From Candidatus Woesearchaeota archaeon (GTDB lineage Archaea; Nanobdellota; Nanobdellia; Woesearchaeales; WJKL01): a DNA stretch of 44,538 bases. This document shows positions 1 through 6,407 of this stretch, in pieces (positions within the stretch are counted from its first letter, which is position 1; every line of letters begins with the position of its first letter). The stretch spans positions 1-44,538 of the forward strand of contig WJJM01000068.1 in NCBI GenBank assembly GCA_014729675.1, given 5' to 3'. The position numbers and the translations under genes were made by a program. Below the pieces are notes generated by a model. It was not told where the DNA came from. It did no database searches and saw nothing but the letters and a program-made list of their open reading frames with translations.

Positions 1-110
1 ATACATGGACAGATGAAGATGCAGTTCCTGAGTTTTCAACAGTAGGCCTTATACTTGCTGTGGCAATAGCAGGACTGGGAATAGCACTGATAGTAAAAAG
101 AAAGAAGTGA
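1..110 (+). CDS. C-terminal end of a surface protein with PEFS-type sorting tail (partial)
   Basis: This reading frame enters from the left edge (first full codon at base 3) and stops with TGA at 108-110. It ends in a VPEFS motif, a hydrophobic helix of about 20 residues rich in G/A/L/I, and a short basic tail (VKRKK). That tripartite layout matches archaeal PEF-CTERM-like signals, which are thought to be processed by archaeosortases. Two complete proteins in this window (12793-13638 and 15692-17077) end the same way. The extracellular part lies outside the window, so its function cannot be stated. Confidence 0.75.
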   Translation, partial: TWTDEDAVPEFSTVGLILAVAIAGLGIALIVKRKK

Positions 111-143
111 TTCTTTTTCTTTTTTTATTTTCTTTTTTTCATT
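111..143 (+). terminator. T-rich run, likely archaeal terminator
   Basis: Immediately after the TGA of the PEFS protein there are several runs of five to seven T separated by single C or A. This is the usual form of an intrinsic archaeal terminator. It lies before the nop5 promoter, so it would separate the two units. Confidence 0.6.
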
Positions 144-152
144 ATCATAAGC

Positions 153-160
153 TTTAAATA
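153..160 (+). promoter_or_regulatory. TATA box for nop5 (leaderless)
   Basis: TTTAAATA is centred about 26-27 bp upstream of the ATG at 183. The transcript would therefore begin at or next to the start codon. No Shine-Dalgarno sequence is present, which fits a leaderless message. Confidence 0.55.
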
Positions 161-182
161 ATAACCTGATTAACATGTTTCT

Positions 183-896
183 ATGAACAACAAATTTAAG
201 GATTTTTACAGCCTCAATATGAAGGAGACAAAGCAGAAGATAAAGGAATCTGTAAGTGATGAGAATTTCATACTGCAGACTATAAACTATATTGGTGAAT
301 TGGATAGGATATTCAATATACTTATGAAGCGGCTCAGGGAATGGTATGAGCTGTATAATCCTGAGTTTTCACGAAGAGTGCAGGACCATGCTAAGTTTGT
401 TGAACTGATACTTGAAGGAAATGACGAAAAAGAGAATGATTCCATGGGTGCTGATATTGATAAGAAAGACCTGAAAGAGATAAAGGATATCGCGTTGAGA
501 GCAAAAGATATATTTTCTGAAAGAAAATCCAAGGAAGAGTATCTGGAGAAACTTATGAAAGAAGTATGCCCTAATCTTACTGCTGTTGCAGGAGTCACTA
601 TAGGAGCAAAACTTATCTCTTTAGCAGGTGATCTTAAAAGACTGATGCTGTTTCCTTCTTCTACTGTGCAATTGCTCGGAGCTGAGAAAGCATTGTTCAG
701 GCATATGAAGACAGGGGCTAGATCCCCTAAGCATGGAATTATCCACGAGCACCCTCTTGTTGCTTCTGCCAAAGATAAGGGAAAGGCTGCTAGAGCTGTA
801 GCTGATAAGATAAGCTTAGCTGTCAAGGTTGATTATTTCAAAGGAGAATTTATAGGTGGTAAGCTGAGGAAGGAGCTGGAGGAAAGATTGAAGTGA
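183..896 (+). CDS. nop5: Nop5/Nop56-58 family C/D-box RNP core protein, short form
   Basis: Nop5 bridges L7Ae-bound C/D guide RNA to fibrillarin in the archaeal 2'-O-methylation complex. Seen here: a coiled-coil region from about residue 28 (RLREWYELYNPEF) and the Nop domain from about 130 to 215, with the signature GAEKALFRHMKTGARSPKHG followed by IIHEHPLV. The protein has 237 residues. Archaeal homologues are often 260-400 residues and carry an N-terminal domain that binds fibrillarin. Only about 27 residues precede the coiled coil here, so that domain appears to be missing or minimal. The start at 183 agrees with the TATA spacing. The fibrillarin gene is two genes downstream, after an inserted HNH-type gene; the two genes are normally adjacent in archaea. 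Family assignment is firm. The meaning of the short N-terminus is inference. Confidence 0.92.
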   Translation: MNNKFKDFYSLNMKETKQKIKESVSDENFILQTINYIGELDRIFNILMKRLREWYELYNPEFSRRVQDHAKFVELILEGNDEKENDSMGADIDKKDLKEIKDIALRAKDIFSERKSKEEYLEKLMKEVCPNLTAVAGVTIGAKLISLAGDLKRLMLFPSSTVQLLGAEKALFRHMKTGARSPKHGIIHEHPLVASAKDKGKAARAVADKISLAVKVDYFKGEFIGGKLRKELEERLK

Positions 897-1330
897 TAAA
901 AAAAGAAAATATTTTTATTGATTCCAAAGGGTATCCAAGATTTAAAGATAGTAAAAGATTAGTCCATAGGTTTGTTGCAGAAAAATATATATGGAAAAAA
1001 AATAAAAAGAAATTTCCATTTCCTTTTGAAGAATATCAAGTACATCATATTGATAAAGATAAAAAGAACTATCGTTCAGATAATTTAAAACTTTTAACAG
1101 TGAGAGAGCATGAAATAGAACATAATCTTGTACGAGCAGAAACATTAGTGATTAAGGCTTTATTTGTGTTGTTTTGTATGATGGGTGTTTTGAATATTGC
1201 AGGATTTATTATGAGAGATTACATTATAAGTCAAAATATAAGACTTTTTATTGGAATTTTTATCATTACTCTCTCATTTTTAATAATCTATTTAATAACA
1301 AGAAAGAAAAAAGACCAAAAAATAATCTAA
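893..1330 (+). CDS. HNH-type nuclease with two C-terminal membrane helices
   Basis: The protein has 145 residues. The GTG start overlaps the nop5 stop (GTGA), suggesting translational coupling. Residues about 48-80 hold an HNH-like core: YQVHHIDKDKKNYRSDNL followed by HEIEHN. This is the histidine pair and Asn-rich loop seen in HNH endonucleases of homing and phage type. The N-terminal stretch (GYPRFKDSKRLVHRFVAEKY) resembles the substrate-contact part of such enzymes. From about residue 88 there are two strongly hydrophobic helices separated by a short loop, and then a basic tail. A nuclease core joined to two transmembrane segments is unusual. The gene is more AT-rich in appearance than nop5 and fibrillarin, consistent with insertion into that pair. 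Nuclease activity is inferred from the motif only; the cleavage target is unknown. Confidence 0.72.
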   Translation: MIKKENIFIDSKGYPRFKDSKRLVHRFVAEKYIWKKNKKKFPFPFEEYQVHHIDKDKKNYRSDNLKLLTVREHEIEHNLVRAETLVIKALFVLFCMMGVLNIAGFIMRDYIISQNIRLFIGIFIITLSFLIIYLITRKKKDQKII

Positions 1331-1332
1331 AA

Positions 1333-2007
1333 ATGAAACAAACTAAATTCCATGGAGTCTTTGAGAAAAGGCAGGGAAAGAGAAAGCAGATATTGACTAA
1401 GAACATTGCTCCTGGAAAGATTGTTTATGATGAAAAACTTATAAGGGATAAAGGAGAGGAGTACAGGACATGGGATCCCAGGAAATCCAAGCTGGCTGCT
1501 GCTATCTTGAAGGGCGTTAAAGAGATAGGTATCAGGCCCGGGAGTGTTGTGCTTTATCTTGGGGCAAGTTATGGAACAACGCCTTCTCACGTTTCTGATA
1601 TTGTTGGAAAAGAAGGATTTGTCTTTGCGCTTGATTTTGCTCCCAGAGTTGTCAGAGAACTGGTTTTTGTATGCGAAGAAAGGAAAAACATGGCCCCTAT
1701 GATGTTTGATGCCAACCAGCCACAAGAGTATAAAAAGAAGATAATCAGGCCTGTTGATGTTGTATATCAGGATATTGCGCAAAGAGAGCAGGCAGAGATA
1801 TTTCTTAAGAACTGCGAGAGATTTCTGGACAAGAAAGGAATAGGGGTATTAGCTGTCAAAGCAAGAAGCGTCGATGTAACAAAAAAGCCAGGAGCAATAT
1901 TTGATCAGGTTAAGCAGAAGCTGGAAAAGCATATGATAGTTATAGATTTCAAGAGATTAGACCCTTATGAGAAAGACCATTGCATTTTTATATGCAGAAG
2001 AAAATAA
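1333..2007 (+). CDS. flpA: Fibrillarin-like rRNA/tRNA 2'-O-methyltransferase
   Basis: Fibrillarin is the SAM-dependent methyltransferase of C/D-box RNPs. The 224-residue protein from ATG 1333 shows the archaeal pattern: an N-terminal beta region with HGVFEKR, then YRTWDPRKSKLAAAIL, then the SAM-binding motif VLYLGASYGTTPSHVSD, then VFALDFAPRVVREL, VDVVYQDIAQ and LAVKARSVD. The ORF track extends the frame to 1174. Those extra codons overlap the HNH gene in another frame and do not resemble fibrillarin, so I reject them. ATG 1333 lies 2 nt after the HNH gene stop. Transcription is probably shared with nop5. The length is normal for archaeal fibrillarin. Confidence 0.95.
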   Translation: MKQTKFHGVFEKRQGKRKQILTKNIAPGKIVYDEKLIRDKGEEYRTWDPRKSKLAAAILKGVKEIGIRPGSVVLYLGASYGTTPSHVSDIVGKEGFVFALDFAPRVVRELVFVCEERKNMAPMMFDANQPQEYKKKIIRPVDVVYQDIAQREQAEIFLKNCERFLDKKGIGVLAVKARSVDVTKKPGAIFDQVKQKLEKHMIVIDFKRLDPYEKDHCIFICRRK

Positions 2008-2424
2008 TTACCTTACAAAAAATTCATGCTTTTTTAAATCTTCAACAACCCTCACTTCCCCTAATTTCTTGCTTCTTTTAATCAAGTCTTCTATTAGCTT
2101 CTGCGATATCGCTTTTTGTTTAGTAGTGTGTTTAATATTGTGCCCATTTTCCAGGCTGCTGTTTCCGAAAACCACTGCATCAACTTCTCTTTCTTTTATC
2201 TCAATATGTGTAGATACAAGATGACCTATATTTTTTTGGTCCAGTTTATTCACTTCAGATATACTAAAACCAAGATGAACAGCAGCTGCCTGCTCATGAT
2301 TAAGGCCTGCAGGGACATGATATATCTTTCCTTTTTTTGTATCTATCAATAACTGGAGGAGATTTCCCATCATATCATTTAATTCATGGTCATTCAGATC
2401 TTTAACTTCTTTTAATGAAGACAT
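2008..2424 (-). CDS. Hypothetical protein
   Basis: A 138-residue soluble protein that I do not recognise. It starts with an acidic helix-rich segment (EVKDLNDHELNDMMGNLLQLL). Residues 30-100 are mixed alpha/beta (GKIYHVPAGLNHEQAA, then THIEIKEREVDAVVFGNSSLE). A basic helical C-terminus follows. There is no signal peptide or membrane segment. A TATA-like AAATAT box at 2448-2455 is centred about 28 bp upstream of ATG 2424, fitting a leaderless start. The gene converges on fibrillarin with no gap: its stop abuts the fibrillarin stop. Confidence 0.7.
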   Translation of the reverse strand: MSSLKEVKDLNDHELNDMMGNLLQLLIDTKKGKIYHVPAGLNHEQAAAVHLGFSISEVNKLDQKNIGHLVSTHIEIKEREVDAVVFGNSSLENGHNIKHTTKQKAISQKLIEDLIKRSKKLGEVRVVEDLKKHEFFVR

Positions 2425-2447
2425 GATTCAATTAAGAAAGCTGTTTT

Positions 2448-2455
2448 TTAAATAT
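2448..2455 (-). promoter_or_regulatory. TATA box for the 2008-2424 gene
   Basis: On the minus strand this reads ATATTTAA, centred about 28 bp from ATG 2424. That is the same spacing seen at other leaderless genes here. Confidence 0.45.
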
Positions 2456-2483
2456 CTTTTTAAAATTAAGACAAGATATATGC

Positions 2484-2712
2484 AAAAATATTTATACTAG
2501 TTCTGCTTTATAGCTTATAATGTACTCTGATATGTCTATCGGACATAGGATCTTTAAGTTTCTGATAGCTACAACAGGGTGCTACAAACCATTTATGTGG
2601 TGAGTCCCAAATCATAATCCTGGGTTCATGCACATAATTTCTTTCTACTGTTGTTATAAAAAAAGAAAAATTTGTGCCTGAACCTAGAGAAAAATAAAAA
2701 CAGGTGAGGTGA
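2484..2712 (+). other. Structured untranslated stretch upstream of the zinc-finger gene (possible ncRNA or long leader)
   Basis: No convincing ORF lies here. A TATA-like ATATTTATAC near 2485 could start a transcript at about 2512. Two inverted repeats follow. One is a perfect 6-bp hairpin TATGTC/GACATA at 2531-2547 with a 5-nt loop. The other is GGTTCATGCACA at 2623-2634, which pairs with TGTGCCTGAACC at 2673-2684 (11 of 12 positions). A second TATA-like box (GTTATAAAA, about 2653) may serve the downstream gene directly. The right arm of the large hairpin ends 28 nt before ATG 2713. I could not match it to tRNA, 5S, SRP or RNase P RNA by eye. Confidence 0.4.
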
Positions 2713-3036
2713 ATGAAAGCACAAATACAAGAAGGAGACGCGAAATGCGTAATATGCCAAGAGGCAATAACAAACCCAACATGCCCTGAATGTCTGGGCA
2801 CAGAAGTTATAACCTGGCTGAAGGAGAGGATACCATCTCTGGCTGACGAGATAACATGGCCTGCATTTGGATGCAAGACAGGAGTAAACTGCATCAAATG
2901 CGGAAAGGAGATGGGTATTTGTGCACATTGTTATACAAGAGAGATATATGGTTATTTCAGGGACCTGACTCCTATATTAGCAAATGATTTTGCAGAAACA
3001 TTTGACTTTGGACTGAGAGAAGAAATATTCAACTAG
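2713..3036 (+). CDS. Small zinc-finger protein
   Basis: The protein has 107 residues. Two paired Cys clusters suggest two zinc sites: CVIC with CPEC near the N-terminus (residues about 12-27) and CIKC with CAHC in the middle (about 61-75). Further cysteines lie between and after them. The two halves are separated by an amphipathic segment (TWLKERIPSLADEI). The C-terminus is acidic. A G-rich ribosome-binding-like sequence (AGGTGAGGTGA) precedes the ATG, unlike the leaderless genes nearby, so this message probably has a leader. Specific function is unknown; nucleic-acid or protein binding is only a guess. It converges on iscU. Confidence 0.75.
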   Translation: MKAQIQEGDAKCVICQEAITNPTCPECLGTEVITWLKERIPSLADEITWPAFGCKTGVNCIKCGKEMGICAHCYTREIYGYFRDLTPILANDFAETFDFGLREEIFN

Positions 3037-3037
3037 C

Positions 3038-3424
3038 TTATTTTTCTTTTTTATTTTTATATTCTTCTATAGCTTCCTTAAGAGCTTTTTGCGCTAAGAC
3101 AGAGCAGTGAAGCTTTATTGCAGGGACAGAACCCATCTTTTTTACAACATCTTTTGAAGTTATCTTCAATGCCTTTTCCAATGTTTTCCCTTTAGCTATC
3201 TCGCATAGGTAGTCTGTTGAGGCTATAGCTGCAACGCAGCCATATGTCAGAAAAGAGATGTCTTTGATTATTTCATCTCCGTTTTTATCTGTTTTTACCT
3301 TGATGAAAATTTCCATTATATCGCCGCATTTAGTGTTTCCAACCTTCCCTTTGCTGGAAGGATCCTTCATCTTTTTTGCAAATTTTGGCTTTTGAAACCT
3401 TTGCAATACTTTTTTTGAATACAT
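3038..3424 (-). CDS. iscU: Fe-S cluster scaffold protein IscU/NifU-N family
   Basis: IscU receives sulfur from IscS and assembles Fe-S clusters. The 128-residue protein has the three conserved cysteines in order: the CGD motif (NTKCGDIM), the GC motif (FLTYGCVAAIAS) and the LHC motif (AIKLHCSVLA). The Asp beside the first Cys is present. The second motif is GCVAAIAS rather than the more usual GCGSAIAS. The gene follows iscS by only 2 nt on the same strand, so the pair is co-transcribed and probably forms the IscS-IscU complex. The last residues are a Lys/Glu-rich tail. Confidence 0.95.
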   Translation of the reverse strand: MYSKKVLQRFQKPKFAKKMKDPSSKGKVGNTKCGDIMEIFIKVKTDKNGDEIIKDISFLTYGCVAAIASTDYLCEIAKGKTLEKALKITSKDVVKKMGSVPAIKLHCSVLAQKALKEAIEEYKNKKEK

Positions 3425-3426
3425 AT

Positions 3427-4557
3427 TTACACCCTTGCAAGAGGACTCAATCTCCTCAGTTTTTTTACTGTTTTTTTAATCTCAGCCAGAGTATAATCTA
3501 TATCTTCTTTTTTAGTATATTTGCTTAAGGTAAATCTTATAGAGCCATGGGCTCTTTCGTGGTTGTCTTCCAAGGCCATCAAAACATGAGACGGCTCTAA
3601 TGAATGAGATGAGCAAGCAGAGCCTGTTGATGTGCAGATGCCTTTTGCATCCAGAAATGAGCCCAGGGATTCTCCTTCTATGTATCTGAAAGAGATATTT
3701 ATGTTGTTGCAGAGCCTATTTTTTTCTGGGCCGTTAAGCTGTGTTTTTGGTATCTTTAGAATCTCTTTTATCATATAGTCTCTTAACTTAGCCATATATC
3801 TTACATGTCTTTTTTTTGCGATCTGTACTGCTTTTGCAAATCCGACTATTCCTGGAACATTTACTGTTCCTGATCTTAATCCTTCTTCATGATTTCCTCC
3901 ATGTGCTAAGGGAGTTATCTTTATACCTTTTCTTATGTACAATGCTCCCACTCCTTTTGGGCCATGGATCTTATGGGCGTTCAATGTGATAAGGTCTGCG
4001 TGCTTTGCTGACAAATCTGTTTTTGTATAAGACTGGCATGCATCTGTATGGAAAATGACATTATGTTTTTTGCAGATATTGTATATTTGTTTTAAGTCCT
4101 GAATAGTCCCGATCTCATTGTTTCCATGGATTATTGAAACTAGGAAAGTATCTTCTGTTATAGCTTTTTCTAATTCTTCTAAAGAGATAAATCCTTCTTT
4201 GTCTGTATCTAAGTATGTAACCTTGAATTCTTGTGTTTCAAGCCATTTGCATGCATTTAATACGCAGTTGTGCTCTATCTTTGTGGTGATTATATGTTTT
4301 TTATTGTCTGCAAATGCAAGGCCTTTTATAGCTAGATTGTTTGATTCTGTTCCACCTGATGTGAATATTATCTCATTGTCCTTTGCTTTTATAGATTTGG
4401 CAATAACATGCCTTGCTTCTTCTAATGCTCTTTTTGCTTCTATACCAATAGAATGAGTTGATGCAGGATTTCCATAAGGGGCATTTTTTATAGTTTCATC
4501 TACTTTAGGGTCTAATGCTGTCGTTGCTCCATTGTCTAAGTAGATTGTTTTTGCCAT
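3427..4557 (-). CDS. iscS: Cysteine desulfurase
   Basis: A PLP-dependent enzyme that removes sulfur from cysteine for Fe-S assembly and other thiol chemistry. The 376 residues match the family length. Visible: the N-terminal YLDNGATTALDP, the HNEIG-like segment HGNNEIGTIQDL, the PLP lysine in NAHKIHGPKG, the RSGTVNVPGIVG motif, and the catalytic Cys loop CTSTGSACSSHS before EPSHVL. The Cys-loop form is that of group I (IscS/NifS-like) desulfurases. The gene sits between a small zinc ribbon and iscU in a minus-strand operon led by an ArsR-like regulator. Confidence 0.96.
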   Translation of the reverse strand: MAKTIYLDNGATTALDPKVDETIKNAPYGNPASTHSIGIEAKRALEEARHVIAKSIKAKDNEIIFTSGGTESNNLAIKGLAFADNKKHIITTKIEHNCVLNACKWLETQEFKVTYLDTDKEGFISLEELEKAITEDTFLVSIIHGNNEIGTIQDLKQIYNICKKHNVIFHTDACQSYTKTDLSAKHADLITLNAHKIHGPKGVGALYIRKGIKITPLAHGGNHEEGLRSGTVNVPGIVGFAKAVQIAKKRHVRYMAKLRDYMIKEILKIPKTQLNGPEKNRLCNNINISFRYIEGESLGSFLDAKGICTSTGSACSSHSLEPSHVLMALEDNHERAHGSIRFTLSKYTKKEDIDYTLAEIKKTVKKLRRLSPLARV

Positions 4558-4565
4558 TTTAAGTC

Positions 4566-4724
4566 TTATTTCTTCAACAATCTTGGATCTATACTGCAGC
4601 AGTCATTCCATGCTTCGCATCTAGGGCATCTCTTTTTTTCTGCAGGCATTGGCTTTCTGCATCTTATGCAGCAGTATTCTTTTTCTGTATCGATTCCAAG
4701 TTTTTTTAGTATTTTTTTTATCAT
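4566..4724 (-). CDS. Small zinc-ribbon protein in the isc operon
   Basis: The track starts this ORF at 4748. ATG 4724 overlaps the arsR stop as ATGA, so I prefer it: 52 residues beginning MIKKILKKLG. Two CxxC knuckles (CIRC and CPRC), plus a nearby C and a DCC motif, give six cysteines in about 50 residues. That is enough for one zinc or Fe-S site. The protein lies between the regulator and iscS, with an 8-nt gap to iscS, so a role in metal handling or in the desulfurase complex is possible. No family is recognised. Confidence 0.65.
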   Translation of the reverse strand: MIKKILKKLGIDTEKEYCCIRCRKPMPAEKKRCPRCEAWNDCCSIDPRLLKK

Positions 4725-5032
4725 CTTTTTGAATCTTTTATTATGCATTTTTTGCAGCAGTATTTTTTTACGTGCTTGTCTACCAGTTTTATCAAGGGAA
4801 GTATAGTGTCTTTATTCAATGAATATATCCTTTTCTTTCCCTGTCTTTTAACATCTAAAAAATGGCAGTCTGCAAGGCATTTTAAGTTATGGCTTATCTT
4901 TGACTGTTCTTCTTTCAGACAGGAGCAGATTTCAGTTACAGACATGGGCCTGGATTGAAGGCATTCAAGTATCTTCAGCCTTGTTCTGCTGCCTATCGTT
5001 TCAAAAAACTTATTATATGAAAAGCATTTCAT
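4721..5032 (-). CDS. ArsR-family HTH regulator with Cys-rich C-terminus, candidate isc regulator
   Basis: The protein has 103 residues with a winged-helix DNA-binding fold typical of ArsR: RTRLKILECLQSRPMSVTEI, then KEEQSKISHNLKCLADCHFL as the recognition helix, then a wing with RQGKKRIYSL. Cysteines occur in the core (ECL, ICSC, KCLADC). A C-terminal cluster KYCCKKC could bind metal or an Fe-S cluster. The gene is first in an operon with a zinc ribbon, iscS and iscU, so it likely senses iron, Fe-S status or a metal and regulates the operon. A 12-bp palindrome covers its TATA box. Regulation is inferred from position; ligand and DNA binding are unproven. Confidence 0.85.
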   Translation of the reverse strand: MKCFSYNKFFETIGSRTRLKILECLQSRPMSVTEICSCLKEEQSKISHNLKCLADCHFLDVKRQGKKRIYSLNKDTILPLIKLVDKHVKKYCCKKCIIKDSKR

Positions 5033-5052
5033 ATGAATAATAAATCATATAT

Positions 5053-5064
5053 ACTTTATAAAGT
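5053..5064 (-). promoter_or_regulatory. TATA box inside a perfect palindrome upstream of arsR-isc operon
   Basis: ACTTTATAAAGT is a perfect 12-bp palindrome containing the TATA element. It is centred about 27 bp upstream of ATG 5032, fitting a leaderless start. A repressor bound here would block TBP. A further inverted repeat ATATGAAA-agca-TTTCATAT spans the first codons of arsR. Either could be the ArsR operator. Confidence 0.5.
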
Positions 5065-5078
5065 TTTTGGTTTAGAAA

Positions 5079-5267
5079 TCATTCTTCTTCATTATTGCAT
5101 TCGCAGCATTCTTCGCATTTATGACAGTAGGGGCACATGATGCCAATCTCAGAGCCGCAATCGATACATCTTGTTTCTTCCTCTTCGCATTCGCAGCAGT
5201 CAAAACATTTATCACATTCACTACAAAGCTCTTCAACTTCCTCTCCGCATTTAGGGCATGTAAACAT
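5079..5267 (-). CDS. Very Cys-rich acidic mini-protein
   Basis: The protein has 62 residues with about 16 cysteines. It reads as two similar halves: CPKC-CSEC-CFDCCEC, then CIDC-CPYC-CEECCEC, each followed by an acidic stretch. The repeated arrangement suggests two zinc-ribbon-like or metallothionein-like metal sites made by duplication. A TATA-like ACTTATATATC is centred about 27 bp upstream of ATG 5267 (leaderless). It lies just upstream of, and in the same direction as, the Cys-rich ArsR/isc operon, so a role in metal storage or delivery is a reasonable guess. Confidence 0.7.
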   Translation of the reverse strand: MFTCPKCGEEVEELCSECDKCFDCCECEEEETRCIDCGSEIGIMCPYCHKCEECCECNNEEE

Positions 5268-5426
5268 AATATTGAAAATGTATTTTAGATATATAAGTTT
5301 ATCTATAGATTTATAAAGCTAAAAATAGAAATAATTAAAAACTAAGGAGTAAAATTTAAAATTCCTAATTTATATTCTTGCGGACCAATAAAAAGATTTT
5401 TATCTTCATCAAGTATCTCTATTAAA
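5268..5426. other. Intergenic region between the Cys-rich gene and the homing endonuclease
   Basis: Holds a minus-strand TATA for the Cys-rich gene (about 5289-5299). Near 5340-5351 it holds AACTAAGGAGTA, a 12-nt word also found upstream of the 19951 metalloprotease promoter. A plus-strand AT-rich box about 27 bp before ATG 5427 could serve the homing endonuclease. Nothing else is recognisable. Confidence 0.4.
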
Positions 5427-6407
5427 ATGAATAAAAAATCAATATTGCTCCGATTAAAGAATAGAAATAAATTAGAGTTTAAAAATGATAAACTTTATTT
5501 AAAATTCAAGGATTTCGTTCTTTTTGAAATAGAAGAGGCCTCTTTCAAGAAAATTGATTCTGACAATCTCTTAATATTGAAAAGTAAAGATACTCATTTT
5601 GAATATTGGCTGGACCAGGATATCCTTATACCTCCTTGGCAGACTCATTGGTTTCAACTTAAAAACAGTTTTCTTTTGAAGTTAAAAGAAAATATTCTCA
5701 AATCCCTTATAAAAAAAGGAGTCACTAAGGCAGGAAATCTTAATAAATTATGCAGGAGTCTGAGCATGAGCACACCTGCTTTTTATAATCTTTATAAAAA
5801 TAATATTGAGATGATTTCAGTATTAAAACTTAAAAGATTATTAAATTACTTAGATGCTTCTTATATGGACTTTAACAATAAGATTGAGTATACTAAAAAA
5901 GGATCTAGAATTTCTATAAATAATCTTAAATTTCCAATTGATCTAAATTCCAAATATGGAGCTTTACTTTTAGGTTATATTGTTTCTGATGGATGCATAT
6001 ACATTGATAAAAAAGGAAGGAATGTAATAAGAACAAAATATTCAACCAATGAAGAAGAATCAATAGATTCTTTTACAAATTGCATCTCTAAGATTTATGG
6101 AAAAGTGCATTTTAATCAGGAGACTATCCGAAATTGCACTATACTTAGAATTGGTTCTTCTATAATAGGAAATTCATTACTAAAGGCAGGAGCAATAATG
6201 GGGCATAAGGCTAAAAATGATGGAGAGGTGCCTTGGTTGATACGATTCAATCAAAATCTAAGAGAACATTATCTTAGAGCGACATTTAGCGATGAAGCTA
6301 GCGTTTATATGGGCAAAATAAACTATATCGTAATATCAAGGCATAAACATATCAGAGATTTGAACAAAAGGCAATTAGAGATTTTGAAGAAACTGAGAAT
6401 AAAATGA
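5427..6407 (+). CDS. LAGLIDADG-type homing endonuclease (N-terminal and catalytic part)
   Basis: The protein has 326 residues. The N-terminal half is basic and contains an XRE-like helix-turn-helix (about residues 105-145: AGNLNKLCRSLSMSTPAFY). The C-terminal half has two LAGLIDADG-like helices ending in an acidic residue: GALLLGYIVSDGCIY (about 178-192) and REHYLRATFSDEASVY (about 285-300). LAGLIDADG enzymes cut long DNA sites, usually within introns, inteins or conserved genes, to spread their own gene. This gene stands directly upstream of an interrupted cysS. The frame ends at a TGA that overlaps a second ORF by ATGA. That second ORF looks like the missing C-terminal part, so the gene may be frameshifted. 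Activity cannot be judged from sequence. Confidence 0.82.
   Translation: MNKKSILLRLKNRNKLEFKNDKLYLKFKDFVLFEIEEASFKKIDSDNLLILKSKDTHFEYWLDQDILIPPWQTHWFQLKNSFLLKLKENILKSLIKKGVTKAGNLNKLCRSLSMSTPAFYNLYKNNIEMISVLKLKRLLNYLDASYMDFNNKIEYTKKGSRISINNLKFPIDLNSKYGALLLGYIVSDGCIYIDKKGRNVIRTKYSTNEEESIDSFTNCISKIYGKVHFNQETIRNCTILRIGSSIIGNSLLKAGAIMGHKAKNDGEVPWLIRFNQNLREHYLRATFSDEASVYMGKINYIVISRHKHIRDLNKRQLEILKKLRIK

Noticed and set aside
287-826. 179-residue minus-strand ORF opposite nop5
   Set aside because: Shadow of the strongly supported nop5 gene.
1174-1332. N-terminal extension of fibrillarin in the ORF track
   Set aside because: It overlaps the HNH gene in another frame, has no fibrillarin similarity, and a good ATG at 1333 begins the known family start.
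2500-2700. tRNA-like GGTTCATGC near 2623
   Set aside because: It resembles a T-loop, but the expected T-stem partner, acceptor stem and anticodon arm are absent. The segment pairs instead with 2673-2684.
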